A stretch of 64,000 nt of DNA from Pollenia angustigena (GCA_930367215.1 OV884059.1:225865803-225929802); one strand, 5' to 3'. Positions 21,907 through 33,751 are shown, counted from the first letter of the stretch. A program made the numbers and translations. The notes: generated by a model not told the origin, from the letters alone.

Positions 21907-22837
21907 AAAGTTAATTTCGTCAGTGCAGTTCCAATGTTCAATGCAATCCAATGTGCAGGCTCAAAAAGACGTGACGACCAACAGATCGTAGGCCGCAATA
22001 GCTGTTTATGGTTATGGCAAAAACCCAAAAATTAAGTTGGGTTCTATGGATATGGCTTGTGGCAAGACACCTTTCTTCAAATGCAGTGTTGGGTTGGTTC
22101 AAGCAACGGGTTTTTATGGTTTTGGTTATGCCACGTCTAATTTCACCTTAAAGAAGCATTTAGATCAGAGTCCGCCAAACACATACATTAACATTTCTTG
22201 TTTCTCTTGGTTGTTTATTTTTGAGCGTAATTGTTTTTGTTTGTTCAGTGTTTTCGAGTAAAAATACAAATTATTTTCTCATGCTCTCTTTATTTGTGTG
22301 AGAGCATTCGCACATGTGCGGTGTTTTGCAGATCTCTGATTTAGATCCCTTTAAAATTTGTCATTGTTAGCTAAATTTGCAGTGATCCTCGTCTTCAGAT
22401 TATAAATCACTTCTTATGTTTCGTCAGTATTAATTTTTAGGTACTTCGTAGCTGGAGCATTAAAGACTATCGCTATTGAGACAATATTAAATATTAATTT
22501 AATTTATATAGCGTTTTTTAGTATACGATAAATATACACTCAAAAGAAAAATCAATCCAAACGTACTCAAATCAATCCGAAGCGGTATAAGCTCTCAAAA
22601 CGACCTTGATTCAAGTATTATAAAGTTGATGTTATCTCCAATTTGTGCTTGAAAAAAACCCAAAAAAGAAATTAGAAAGAAAAACTTTTTATCATTGATT
22701 TACTTACCCGTTTTACACCTTAAAGAATGATAAAACACTAACATCATGCCAAATTATGGTTTTTACTTTAAAAATCTTATGAACATATTTAACTAAAAAT
22801 ATGAACTAAATGAGAAGCAAGATTTCAAATATACTTT
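21907..22837. other. Spacer, no gene recognised
   Basis: A 74-codon frame at 22037-22261 has no motif that I recognise. CAATCC words cluster at 22552-22602 and reappear as GGATTGATT at 24861-24900, which hints that 22.5-25.0 kb may be one larger interrupted repeat. Confidence 0.4.
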
Positions 22838-22841
22838 TTAA

Positions 22842-23163
22842 CCCTTAGTGGTACACATGAGTCTGGCCAGACCTTTGCTAAATGTGTAAAGCACAAAGTA
22901 TACAGAGATGAAAAAAGTGGCGTATGAAAAATGCCTAAATCATTTGCGAGGGCAGCTTTCGAAGAAAGAGAAAGAAAACGTTTTTTGTTAGTGAAGTGAC
23001 AATGCGTAAAAAACAGGCTGCTACTATCTACACAAATTGCATAATCAAAACAAAAAACGCAGCTTTTGAAGAAAAAGCAGAAAAAACACAATATTTTCTG
23101 TCTCGTGACGCCTCTGTATACTCTGTGGTGTAAAGATAATCAAAACATGCGTAAGCCGGAGGG
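22842..23163. mobile_element. piggyBac-like MITE (TTAA insertion)
   Basis: TTAA occurs at 22838-22841 and 23164-23167. The ends start CCCTTAGTGGTACACATG and, reversed, CCCTCCGGCTTACGCATG, agreeing at 12 of 18 positions. A CCC terminus next to TTAA is typical of piggyBac. No transposase frame is present. Confidence 0.45.
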
Positions 23164-23367
23164 TTAAACATGAATGTATGTGTTATATGTTTTTCTTCTT
23201 GTTCTGTTGTTTTTGTTGTTACTACAAACAAAAAGGAAATCGTTTTGTTCGAACTTGTGTTGTGTTGTTGTAATTGTACAATAAATTTAGAAAAGAACAC
23301 ACGTACGCACGCATAAAAGAATGCAATGCTGAGAGATGAGACTACTAAGTTTAATTAGATTAAAACC

Positions 23368-24754
23368 CAGTGTTGCCACTTTGTGGTTAATTACCCGAAT
23401 TTCGTTTAATTTTTACGGTCGTGGGTAGAGCGTGGGTAATTTCTCTTAGGTGTAATTCAGGTGTAATTTGAAATTTTTACTTCAGATGCCCAAATAAAAT
23501 AAAGATTCGATTTCAGTGATGACATTTATTTATTTTTAAATATTGTTGCTAAGAAATGCACAGCCTTCTGAACTAAAGTCTCGGTTTCTTTTTAAGAAAA
23601 GACTTCAATTATTAAACACACATATGTTTTCAAATGTTTGGTAATGAATGTCGCAAGATGGACCCTTAGATTTGGATAAAGATGCCTATCATAGTGATTT
23701 AGAACCTGAAGTTTATTGAAAAAAGTTATTCAAACTAAAAACTTGCCTGGGGGAAGATATGTTTCCAATATTGCAACACATAATTTATTTTATTTCTATC
23801 TTGCAATTTTTTAATGCTTTAGTTTAACGCCCTTTACAGTTGTAAAACTTAATTACGAAAGGGACAGTTGTATAAAACTCTGCAGGTATAAAGGGTATTT
23901 TTCCAGACCATGAAATTTAAAATGGTAGACAACACAAAAAAAATTAATTTAAATCGCAGATTGATACACGGCATTACGATTTGATTTAAAACAAATAGTT
24001 AAAGCGCCTGTCCTTGACGAAACGCATTGCAGACGTCCAATTTTGTTTGTCTTTTTCGAATAAAATTAACAATGTTGACCTCCAAGACACCGATTGTTGC
24101 TGGTTTATCAACATTAACCACTGACTTATCAGCCCTACGGAAAACAATCAATAAGTGTCACATCGCACGGCCTTGAAGTCTAATTGACAGTTAATTTTCT
24201 CTAATTCAACACATCGCTTTCATTTGTGAAAAAAAGTTGCGTCATTTAAATCAACCTTTAAGTTGCAAAAATCAATGGCTGATTTTCAAAGTATATTTGG
24301 ATAATTTGGTGGCGTTGTTCAAGCATGAATCTATTCATGATGATGTGCCTGATCAAAAAGTGAAAATAGTATGACAGTTCGTTTGACAGCTTACCTTTCG
24401 TAAGCTCTATGGGGCTAAAAAGCATCCTTTATAAAGCAATGACAAGGAACATTTTAAACCTTCCCAAGATACATATATCAACCAAATGTGGGAGTTAAAC
24501 TCATTATTTTAGCAGTTTTATTTAATGTTTTATTAGTTTTTTTTAAGTCTTTAATGTTATTTTTGTTAATTTAAATAAAATTAACAGTATGACAAATATT
24601 GATCTTGTTTTAATGAGTTTGTTGTGTTTTTGCTTCTTTGTAAATGTATTTTTATTAAATAAAACTTAAATTTTATATCAGGTGTAATTTCATTTAAATC
24701 GGGTAATTTGCTTCATCTCAAGTGTAATTTTGAATCTTGCTGGTGGTAACACTG
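23368..24754. mobile_element. hAT element (1.4 kb) with 8-bp duplication
   Basis: The left end is CAGTGTTGCCACTTTGTGG and the reversed right end starts CAGTGTTACCACCAGC. The duplication TTAAAACC is exact at 23360-23367 and 24755-24762. Subterminal GTGTAATTT and GGGTAATT words repeat at both ends. The interior shows no readable transposase, so it is decayed or non-autonomous. Confidence 0.8.
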
Positions 24755-24762
24755 TTAAAACC

Positions 24763-25386
24763 CTCATATTTTAATTTTACTCTCGGAGTGGCACTATCAA
24801 CGAAAAGTTTAATCTTTTTTGTACTTGATTTAAGCATTTTTTACTTATTTCAAGAAATATCGGGATTGATTTTTTAAAGTTATCCCATTTGGGATTGATT
24901 TAAGTACGTTTTAGTGGTATTCGTATTTGAATTTTTAAGTACGATTCGTGATTAAAGTAAGTATAAAAAGATTAATTTATCCCGAGTGTTTTTCTTTCTG
25001 TGTATCCTTCTCATTTAAGTTTCTTAAAAAATATACCAATCTAGCCCGAAAAGAGCTGAGTTGGCATCACTGCTTTTTATAAAATTATTATCTTCTAATA
25101 AACCAACGGTGTGAAGGTTGTGTGTCATACAAGAATCATAAATACTTTATTATACACCATCATTATCATGACCATCATCATCGGCATTACTGTTATTATT
25201 ATGATGATTGCTACTATCGTTACTTTTGCTGCAGTCGTAATCATCATAATCGAATTTATTGTCATATTCATACAATAACATACAACTTAATACAAAAGTA
25301 TTCTCTTTATATCACCGTCATTGTCGCTCTTGTGCTGATTAAAGTCATAATTAGCGTTATTAAAAATCATAAAAGCTAACGGTTTT
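24763..25386. other. Spacer with CAT-rich low-complexity tract
   Basis: A tract of CAT, TAT and GTT triplets at about 25135-25275 gives a His- and Tyr-rich frame that I consider fortuitous. No gene was recognised. Confidence 0.5.
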
Positions 25387-26024
25387 TATACCCTCCACCA
25401 CAATTAGTTGTGCAGAGGATATATTAAGTTTGTCATTCTGTGTGAAACTTTTTTATTATTCATCTCAGACCCCATAAAGTAAATATATTCTGGGTCCTTG
25501 AGTAATTCTAAATCGATTTAGCCATGTCCGTCTGTCTGTCCGTCTGGCCGTCTGTTGAAAACACGCTCACTTTCGAACAACTCAAAAGAAATGAACAAAC
25601 TTGGTGCCAAATTGCTTGTAGTTATCCTAAGCAGTTTGGGATTGAAATCCAGCAAAATCAGTTCAGTAGGACCAGAGCTATGAATCAAAATGTGGAACCA
25701 CCACCTAAAAAAATTGATAATTTTGTTACAAAAAATAACATAAATGCTGGAACAAGGCACGGATTGAGATAAGATTATTGAAAAATTTTTTTTATTTGAC
25801 TGAAAATCACGCTGTTAAATTTCGTGAAGATCCGTCCCTAATTTACCCTAAGCCCCATATAAACCCTACTACCGGAAAACAGTTTAGTCACCTAAAACCA
25901 TAATTAATAACAAATCGTCACAGTTTAAGATAAAAATAAAATCATACAGATGTTACTCCTTAAACTTTCGAACTGTCAGTGGAGGGTATCAAAGATTCGG
26001 CACAGCCGAATATAGCACTCCTTG
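25387..26024. mobile_element. DINE-1/mini-me-like element, copy 1
   Basis: It begins TATACCCTCCACCACAATTA, carries the GTCY microsatellite GTCCGTCTGTCTGTCCGTC at about 25526, and ends with GGAGGGTATC, a CGGCACAGCCG hairpin and TATAGCACTCCTTG. This order (a start word echoed near the end, a GTCY core and a hairpin near the 3' end) is like the fly mini-me/DINE-1 Helentron-derived elements. Related copies lie at 42554, 44324 and 50364. The frames over it exist on both strands and are not genes. Confidence 0.6.
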
Positions 26025-26374
26025 TTTTTATTATTTTCTAATAAAAATGCATATGTGATAAACATGTTAAAAGTAAAGTTGAAAAAAATATAAGGGAAAT
26101 TAAATATTTAGTCACTGGCTAACTTCACAGAAAAAAATTTCAATAGCTTTTAATTAATTAAATACATTGTTTTAAACGTATTATAATTTAATTAAAACGT
26201 TAATTGAATCCATTATTTATTTAAATGGAACAAAAAATAAAAATATGTATTGGATTCAATATTTATTTTTATTGTTTTAACAATAATTTGCCATTTTAAT
26301 ATAAATTAAAAAACGGTTCTGTTCGTAACTAACAATTGTGAACAAAATAATTAATTTCAATAAAGTTTGTTAAG
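26025..26374. other. AT-rich stretch with a CACAG terminus
   Basis: CACAGAAAAAAATTTC at 26126 resembles the left end of the TA-inserted MITEs in this window, but I found no matching right end. The rest is A- and T-rich leading into the Penelope fragment. Confidence 0.35.
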
Positions 26375-27012
26375 TTGAATAAGTGTGTGTATTTATTTTT
26401 ATTTGCAATTAAAAGAACTCAACGGTTTATTATAAAGGGAGTAAACCGAACGCGTTTATTAAAGGAAAAACGTAATAGTAATACAATTGTAATTGAACCG
26501 AAAATATACAAATCGATATCGTATATACCTAGCATATCGGAAAGAATTAAGAGATCAAAGATCTTTGACACTAACAAATATAAAGTGACTTTTAAGGCCT
26601 ACAACACGGTAAATAGTTTATTCAGCAAGACAAAAGATAGAATAAATAAATGGGATATGTCAAACATTATCTACAAAATTCCTTGTAACGGAAATGATAA
26701 TGCAAATTGCGACAAGGTTTATATAGGTACGACAAAAAATAAATTAAGGACTAGAGTTGCTGGACATAGATCAGATCAAAAACATAGAAACATTAATTCT
26801 AAAAAAACAGCATTGTCTCATCATTGTTATGAATTGAATCACTATCCAAATTTTGAAAATGCACAGTTTAAAACACTAAAACCAACTACAAACGTAGATA
26901 TATATTAGAAATGTTACACATAATCAATACACCAACAGCACAAAGAATGAATTTCAAAGCAGACACAGAAAATATAGCTAGTAGTTATAGAAATTTAGTT
27001 ATTAAGAGATAG
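26375..27012 (+). pseudogene. Penelope-like element, 3' coding end with GIY-YIG nuclease
   Basis: The frame opens at a TTG, so it is a 5'-truncated copy. Residues 1-90 resemble the linker after the reverse transcriptase (SYIPSISERIKR at about 49-60). The GIY-YIG endonuclease follows, with IIYKIPC at 98-104, KVYIGTTKNKLRTR at 114-127, H131, and ALSHHCYELNHYPNF at 147-160. In Penelope-like elements this nuclease nicks target DNA for reverse transcription. The frame stops at 26906-26908, but shifting one base allows it to continue as EMLHIINTPTAQRMNFK to TAG at 27012. One frameshift therefore separates the two parts. The reverse transcriptase core is absent. The 3' flank holds a hammerhead-like motif at 27361-27409, which supports the Penelope assignment. 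This copy is inactive. Confidence 0.75.
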
Positions 27013-27360
27013 AATAAATAGATCTATATAAATATGTTAGATACAAAATAAGTTTAATTTATAAAAATTGTTATATATTATGGTATTATTCTTTAGTCAG
27101 AATTTATTATTGTAAATATGGTTTTTGAATTCGTTTTATAGTAGGGAAATTATTTTTTCATTTTATATGAATTGATTTTTTGAATTTGGTTTAAGGATAG
27201 GAAATGTTTTTTCAGTTTATATAAAATTTTATACTCTAGTTATAATATTTTTATTTTATGTTATATGGGTTTTGAAATTAATTTTATGACAAATAGGTTT
27301 TTGAATTTAATTTTTGAAATAATTTTTTCCATAATTATTTTTGTTTGTGTTATAAAAATA

Positions 27361-27409
27361 TTGTAAATTTAATTTCCTGAGGATGCTAACCAAAGGTTAG
27401 CGAAATATC
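27361..27409 (+). ncRNA. Hammerhead-ribozyme-like motif of the Penelope element
   Basis: CTGAGGA at 27377-27383 is followed by a perfect 7-bp stem, GCTAACC-AAA-GGTTAGC (27385-27401), and directly by GAAA (27402-27405). This is the CUGANGA / stem II / GAAA order of the hammerhead core. Upstream, GTA at 27363-27365 could be the cleavage triplet, with AAAT/ATTT forming a short stem I and a 3-bp stem III. One extra T (27384) sits between the core and stem II. Penelope-like elements are known to carry minimal hammerheads. Activity here is inference. Confidence 0.45.
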
Positions 27410-27515
27410 GAAAAAATAATTAAATAAAATTAATATTTTTTATATAAAAAAGAGACCTGGAGCTTAAAATTAAAAATAATCAAAATAAATTAAATACATT
27501 AGTTTATATTTAAAA

Positions 27516-27580
27516 AAAACGGACAGACGGACATGGCTAAATTGACTTAGAATAACACAAGGACCCGGAATTTATGTGCT
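27516..27580. repeat. DINE-like fragment, inverted
   Basis: Reversed, this reads GGTCCTTGTGTTATTCTAAG then TTTAGCCATGTCCGTCTGTC, matching the GTCY core of the 25.4-kb copy. Only about 65 bp remain. Confidence 0.6.
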
Positions 27581-27754
27581 TCATGTGGACCTTTACTCGT
27601 AAAGGAGGTTATTAAAATCTGTGTTTGTTAAACAAGGAATTTTAAGATAATTTATATAAATTAATTTTGATTCGTAACTTATCAAAAAAATATTAGTAAA
27701 AATAATAATTTTAATTTTAGAAAATTTATCTCCATTTATTGACATACATAAATC

Positions 27755-28266
27755 TCTGTTGCTGTATATGTCCTTTGCTAAAGAAGAAATGTAATAAAAA
27801 CGGCAGCAGATCGACTCGATATGTTTTTCGTCATCATTTTATTTTTGTATTTGATGTATTTAACCAAACAGTTTTAAAAAATTGAATACGGGATTTTGTT
27901 TCTTGTAATGTTGTTTCTGCTATTGTTTTTCTTATAGTTTCACTTTTTTAAAGCGTCCAAAAATAGACTGTGTGTGTTTTTTGTTGTTGTTCTTATATTT
28001 CACATAAAGAAGTGTTGCTTACGATCAAATAAAAAAATGCAAAAAGACGACAACATTAAAGAGCGTTAAATATTTCATACAAAATTACGAGAACTTGACA
28101 CCAATAACGCGTTTATTATATTTTTTGAAGAGTTGTCCACATTTTTGTTGGTTAAATAACAATCAAACAAAAATATTGTTTGAATCAGTAAAAAAATTTA
28201 TAGAAATTAAAAAAATTTTGAAACAAGCGTTTGTTTGAAAATAATTCGGCAATAATTTTTTCTGTG
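27755..28266. mobile_element. CACAG-family element, copy B (right half)
   Basis: It is collinear with the right half of copy E (38622-39134), from a CTGTTGCTGTAT word to the AATTTTTTCTGTG end, followed by TA. The left half is missing, so the copy is truncated or was deleted. Confidence 0.7.
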
Positions 28267-28329
28267 TACATAGGAGCAAAAATGGGAGATATACGGGAAA
28301 CTAAATTTATTTCTTTAATTTTTCCGTGC

Positions 28330-29200
28330 TGCATGTGGTACTTGTTTAGTTTTCATTAATATTGGACCTTAAAACATTAAATGCAACATGCAATGTTCTG
28401 AGTGTATAAGAATCTATAAGAGGGAACTTGTTGGTACTTTGTTGTTCTTTAGCTGGTACTTGAGTTTTCGTTAATATTTGACCATCAAACATAAAATTAA
28501 AAATTCATGCTCCTGAGTCAACAAGAATCTGTAGAGAGGAGTTTTTTGATACTTTTTTCATTCTACAACTGGTACTTTCTTAATATTCGTTAATATTGGA
28601 CCTAGAAACATTAAACTTAACATGAAATATTTTGAATGGATGAGAATCTATAAGAAGAAACTTTTTGGTACTTTTTTGTTCTTCAACTGGTACTTTTTGA
28701 GTTTTTGTTAATATTAGATCTACAAACATAAAATTAAACATTCATGGTCCTGAGTGAATAAAAATCTGTAGAGGGGAATTTTTTGGTACTGTTTCCATTC
28801 TACAACTGGTACTTTCTTAACACATATTCGTTAATATTGGACCTAGAAACATACAACTTATCCTGAATTGTTCTGAATGGATGAGAATCTATAAGAAGAA
28901 ACATGTTGGTACTTTTTTGTTCTTCAACTGGTACTTTTTGAGTTTTCGTTAATATTAGACCTACAAACATAAAATTAAACATTCATGTTCCTGAGTGATT
29001 AAGAAAATGTAAATGTGAGCTTTTTGGTACTTTTTTCATTATACAACTGACACTTTCTTAATATTCGTTTATATTGGACCTAGAAACATACAACTTAACA
29101 TGAAATGTTCTGAATGGATGAGAATCTATAAGAAGAAACTTTTTGGTACTTTTTTGTTCTTTAAATGGAACTTTTTAAATTTCCTTTAGTATTGGACCTA
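28330..29200. repeat. Satellite array, about 120-bp monomers in alternating pairs
   Basis: GGTACTTTTTTGTTCTTCAA-type words recur at about 28432, 28547, 28667, 28784, 28907, 29025 and 29145, a period of 115-123 bp. Monomers alternate between a GAATGGATGAGAATCTATAA form and a CCTGAGTGAATAAGAATCTG-like form, so the higher-order unit is about 238 bp. The array continues at 30253 after a MITE insertion. Confidence 0.75.
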
Positions 29201-30250
29201 CACTCACAATATTATTACAGTAACGGACTGTAGTTTATTTAAGAAATATTCCGTTCAGTCATTTTTAAATAAATAAACATTTAAAATTCCAAGCAAATTT
29301 ATTTTTAACTGATTCTAACAGTTATTCAAAAAACTAAGTGCATATTAATACGGATTTTCAGTTGCAGTTAATATTGTCCGTTGGTTGAGTTAAATTCTTC
29401 TTTATGTTAAATTAAATAAAAATGTAATTGAAAGCAACGAAAAGTTCATTTAATTTTTACTGTCAAAAATTCAACCGCGAATTCCGTAAAAACAATTGAA
29501 CATTCAGTTATCTTATAAAAATTAATTGTCAAAAAATTAACTACATATTCCGTAAAAACAAATAAATATGCAGTTATTTTATAAAATTTTACTGTCAAAA
29601 ATTCAACACCATATTCAGTAAAAACAATTAAATATTCAGTTATTTCATATAATTAAACTTCCAAAAATTAATTTTTACTTATCTATAAAAAAATGAATTG
29701 CTTGTTTTGTGTAAGCAATTCCCATTTTCTATTTGTTAATATAATTTAGTTAAATACATCAAATTTTAAAAGTAAAATAATTGCGAAGCCATATCGGTCA
29801 TGCTGCTGGTGTCTTATAATTGAGAGTTCTTCTGTAAACAACGTGGTCAGTACAACAAAAGTTAAACAAACGTGTGTACCAGGGTAAGTAAATAATAATA
29901 TTCTCCCTCTCTCGCTTATAAGAAAAACAAGCGGACAGGTGTATCTGTCTGGTATTTTTTAGAAATTTGGCTCTTTTGTGTAGTAAACGAAAATTACTGA
30001 ATTTAATAAAATAACTGAATATTTAATTGTTTTTACTGAATATGGTGTTGAATTTTTAACAGTAAAATTTTACAAAATAACTGAATATTTATTTGATTTT
30101 ACGGAATATGGTGTTGAATTTTTGACAGTAAAAATTAACTGAACTTTTTGTTAAAAATAAATGAAAAATAAGTAGACCGGTTATTAATTGAATTTTCATT
30201 TATTTTATATAACAATTTCAGTTAATTTTACGTACAGAATATTGTGAGTG
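29201..30250. mobile_element. TA-inserted TIR element (CACTCACAATATT ends)
   Basis: The ends CACTCACAATATT and AATATTGTGAGTG are exact inverses with TA immediately outside (29199-29200 and 30251-30252). Interior words ACTGAATATTTAATTG and TTGAATTTTTGACAGTAA are repeated, in direct and inverted forms, on both halves. It interrupts the satellite array, so it is younger than the array. No ORF is present. Confidence 0.8.
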
Positions 30251-30252
30251 TA

Positions 30253-30500
30253 GACATATAACATTAAACATTAGAAGTCCTGAGTGAATGAGAATGCACA
30301 AGAGGGATTTTTTTGGTACTTTTTCGTTGTTAAACAAGTACTTTTTGAATTATTATAAATACTAAACCTAGAAACATAAAAAGCAACATGTAAAGTTCAG
30401 AGTGTTTGAGAAAATGGAGGCTTTTTTGTACTGTTTTGTTTTTCCATTGATACTTTTTTATATTATTGAATTTACAAAATTAGATTAAAAAATTAACGGA
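30253..30500. repeat. Satellite array, continuation after the MITE
   Basis: Monomer words (GTCCTGAGTGAATGAGAAT, GGTACTTTTTCGTTGTT) continue in the same orientation as 28330-29200, then decay by about 30500. Confidence 0.65.
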
Positions 30501-30604
30501 TTTGAGTGGAAGATAACATAAAGACTAGAGGTTGGTCCCTCGCCAATTAGATCTACTAAGACGAAAAAAAAAACAAATTCTCGAATCATATAAATTCATA
30601 CATA

Positions 30605-30991
30605 TATCGAGCCTTTGGTGCAAGATCGTAGTAATTCAAAATTTGAATTTTTTGAGCTGGGTATGCAGAAATGATCTTTGGGAAAATATCTATCTAAAGA
30701 AAAAAAGCTTATGGTTCTATCTCTAACTGTTCAGATTTTACAGCTAAAAATGTTTTTATTGCCTCTAGCTATTTTCAACCATATTTATATTAATATAAAA
30801 AAAATATTTAATATTATTAATAATTTTTCACCTTTTTTTAATTACAAAACATTCCTCTTTATTAAAAAACTTGTAAAAAAATAACTTAAGTAAACGGAAC
30901 TACTATTAAAAAGATGGCTGAAAACTTCAAATGCATTTTTCTCAGTTCACGATTTTTTGAATTACTACGGTATTGCACCAAAGGCTCGATA
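30605..30991. repeat. Foldback element (TATCGAGCCTTTGGTGCAA arms)
   Basis: The left arm at 30605-30645 and the right arm at about 30951-30991 are inverted copies sharing TATCGAGCCTTTGGTGCAA and GTAGTAATTCAAAA. The 300-bp centre is AT-rich and has two short overlapping frames that I do not consider genes. Confidence 0.65.
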
Positions 30992-30999
30992 TACTTATA

Positions 31000-31905
31000 T
31001 ATATGTTTTCTTTATATTTGCACATATAGAATTTCAACCACTGGACAAACACTAGTATATCCTTAATCTTACTTCAGCAGATTAAATTTTAAATGTACCT
31101 GGCAAAGAGATTTAAAGCGTTGTAGCAGAGCTATATCATCCCACTAGCCTGACAACGACAATGTCTGACAATGGCCTACCCGATAGAATCTTTAAAAAAA
31201 AATTTTTTGTAATGGTAGTAGTTTTTAAAGATTCAGCACAGTCGTGCTTATCTGTAAAGTCAGTATAGAAAAGATCTTACACGTTTTATTGTATGTGGAA
31301 ATAAAAAATGTTCACTTTTTCCTCTGCAAATCGATTGTATGGGTATTTATAAAAGTAAAGTTAATCAAAAATATAATAAATCCTGAAATACTATTTTCAC
31401 ACACAAACGCACATATGCATTTATCTCACCGACTGGATTTGTAACTGAATACAAGGAATTACCCTTTTGAATAAATGTGTTTGAACATTCGCTTGAATTT
31501 AATTTCAAACTGATTTCCACATCATACGAGTAATTTTACCAACGTATTTTGGTTTTTTTTAGTCCATTATAGTATTATTTTATTAAATAATTAAATTTGA
31601 ATCATAAATTCAATTTTTTTTATATATTTAATATTTGCAAAAGATTATTTTAAGTGAATTTATGGTTATTGGAAGCGTTTGTATTGGTCGGATTATAATT
31701 GTTTATGTAAATTCTAATAAAAGTCCAAACGATTCTCGTATGTTGTGAAAATATTTAATAAATTGGAATTTTATTCATAAAGTGTTACGCAAACTCGTGG
31801 TTGGTGTTTTATCTTTTTTTTTTTTTTCTTTGTCATATAAACCCATAGAACACTTGGTAACAAAAATTAAATCATTTTTTCAAGTTTTTGAAGTACAACC
31901 TCATA
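31000..31905. other. Spacer with a DINE-like 3' end scrap
   Basis: AAAGATTCAGCACAGTCGTG at about 31228 resembles the CGGCACAGCCG hairpin end of the DINE-like copies. The rest is AT-rich with no gene recognised. Confidence 0.4.
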
Positions 31906-32329
31906 TTTTGATACCCACACCACAATAGTGGAGAGGGTATTATGTATTTGTGCTGCTGTGTGTAACGCCTTAAAATATTGGTCGACTCAGAATCACTTTC
32001 TGAGAGGCAATTTCTGCCTCTCAAACCGATTTTAATGAAATTTAAAACATAGATAAATCCATATCTATATGGAAGCAAAAGCTATACATTTTTTCAAAAA
32101 TAGGACCACAAGGGGAGGTATGGGGCAAATTCTGCCTCTCACTTTCAAACCGATTTTCATAAAGTTTATAAGCATAGATAAGTCCATGTTTCTTACTTCA
32201 AGAATCGCTTTAGCCGTCTGACAACAGCTGTCTATAATCGTAGAACACGAGTGCCTTTCACTACTTCGTAAAAGGAATGAACCACTGACGGGCATAGTTT
32301 GAACGTGCCTACCAATAGTTTGTGGTGTT

Positions 32330-32690
32330 ATAGGCACCCCAGAAACCGTTTGCTGGCCATTATATGGTCAATTTGGCTAAGCGTAAAGCCATCAGGGGAT
32401 TCCCAGGTGTATTTGTGGAAATTTTGGGGGATGAATTGGGTATCGCCTATAAATAAACGCCTCTACCATTTCTGATATCGCCCGGACCCCATAATAGACT
32501 GGACATTTTTGTTGTCACAGCCTACCTTAGAATTGAAGTCGCCTAGCAAGATTTTGATGTCGTCACTCAGAATCGCTTCTATAAGAGCCTCATGTTCACT
32601 ATAAAAGTCATCTTTAGTACATCATCGCCTACCTTCGTTGGCGCGTAGCACTGTATCACAGAGATTTTGCGAAACGTGCAGAGATGATAC
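32330..32690 (-). pseudogene. Non-LTR retrotransposon endonuclease relic
   Basis: Reading leftward on the reverse strand gives KISVIQCYAPTK. A shifted frame then gives ALIEAILSDDIKILLGDFNSKVG, and another gives HKYTWESPDGFTLSQIDHIMAS. These three blocks are, in order, the hallmarks of the apurinic-like endonuclease of LINE retrotransposons, including the catalytic GDFN and the QIDH block. At least two frameshifts and a stop separate them, so the piece is dead. No reverse transcriptase follows on the downstream side, so the copy is a small internal fragment. The clade was not determined. A CRE/R1-type or Jockey-type origin cannot be separated by eye. Confidence 0.7.
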
Positions 32691-32844
32691 GGCCACATAC
32701 TGATGTATATTGTATGAATGCTTTGTTCTTAAACAAGTAAAGAAATTGTTACTGCCTCCCTTGATCGCACAAGCTAAACTATGCACTTGCATATTTGCAG
32801 TTTCCCTGGTGATTACCTAAAACGTTTATTAAAAAAGTACTTGG

Positions 32845-33010
32845 GGCCAATTATGGTAGTCGTGATCGAATAATTTTTCGATTCGAGAGCAATTTTATTT
32901 CTAGTTCAGCGAAATCGAAATTATTTTTCCAGTGTTGCAAAGTATTTATTTGATTTTTCACAATACTGAAAAAATAATTTCAATTCGTTCACTGTCGACT
33001 AGAGTTGTCA
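32845..33010. mobile_element. MITE copy related to 57.4 kb, truncated
   Basis: GGCCAATTATGGTAGTCGTG and CGATTCGA words, then AAATCGAAATTATTTTTCCAG, align with 57413-57560. The matching right terminus is missing, so this copy has lost its right end. Confidence 0.55.
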
Positions 33011-33150
33011 ATTATTCGCTTTTCAACTTTGTTCAAATAATTCAAATAATTGTTTTTGTTCGTTCGATCAAACGATTAAATCTAAAAACTTATTCGACAC
33101 TGTGGTGTAGGATATCATATGGTCGGGCTTGACCGACTATACTTTCTTAC

Positions 33151-33750
33151 TTGTATTTATTAAGAATGCATTAAGTAAGACATACTGAATTCCTTCAGAC
33201 ACTTTGGATTCTTTTATGAAGCTTATCAGTTACCCAAAATAAAAACTTTTATTGCCATTTACCCATCCCCGCAGGTGTTAAGAACATACTTATATACAGG
33301 TATGTGATAAAAATTTATCGCTTTCAAAACTATATCGCTTATTCGCTTTAACATCGTCATAACTCAAAAAAAAGCATATCGAAATAAACGTGTTTAACGT
33401 TTCTGATTTACTCGAACCTTTTACAAAAAAAGAACGACACATTGTCTTCAAACGCGGAAAGAATTAAGGCTCAGTTAGGCGAACGTTGCTGTATCCTTCA
33501 GCTGTTTGCTTTTTGTTATATGAAAACCAATACAAAAGCTTACCGATATGCAATATACCGTAGTTGCAACGTACCAATCTGTATAAAATAGAATTTCATG
33601 CCGTTTTTACGTGACATTTGTACGACAGTGATGGGCGGCTTGTATGTTACATTGAATGCGGGTAATTTTGCTCTTTTTTTTTGGTACTTTTTTCAGTATA
33701 TCTATGTACATAATTGCGACAAAATAACTAACAATACAACATATTTCCGA
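33151..33750. other. Spacer, no gene recognised
   Basis: The sequence is unremarkable, with short frames only. Confidence 0.4.
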
Positions 33751-33751
33751 A

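Larger units (their letters stand above)
31907..33150. mobile_element. Second DINE-like subfamily, interrupted
   Basis: It starts GATACCCACACCACAATAGT followed by GGAGAGGGTATT and ends with a TCGGGCTTGACCGA hairpin and CTATACTTTCTTACTTG. These are the same start and end features as the 25.4-kb family but with different sequence. Two TTTCTGCCTCTC blocks (32010 and 32126) suggest internal tandem units. A non-LTR endonuclease relic and a MITE copy lie inside. Confidence 0.5.

Noticed and set aside
25122..25379. His- and Tyr-rich 85-codon frame
   Set aside because: It is a translation of a CAT/TAT triplet-rich low-complexity tract, with no other support.
25524..25772. Frames on both strands over the GTCCGTCTGTC region of the DINE-like copies
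   Set aside because: The same DNA gives frames on both strands in each copy and consists of non-coding repeat with a microsatellite core.
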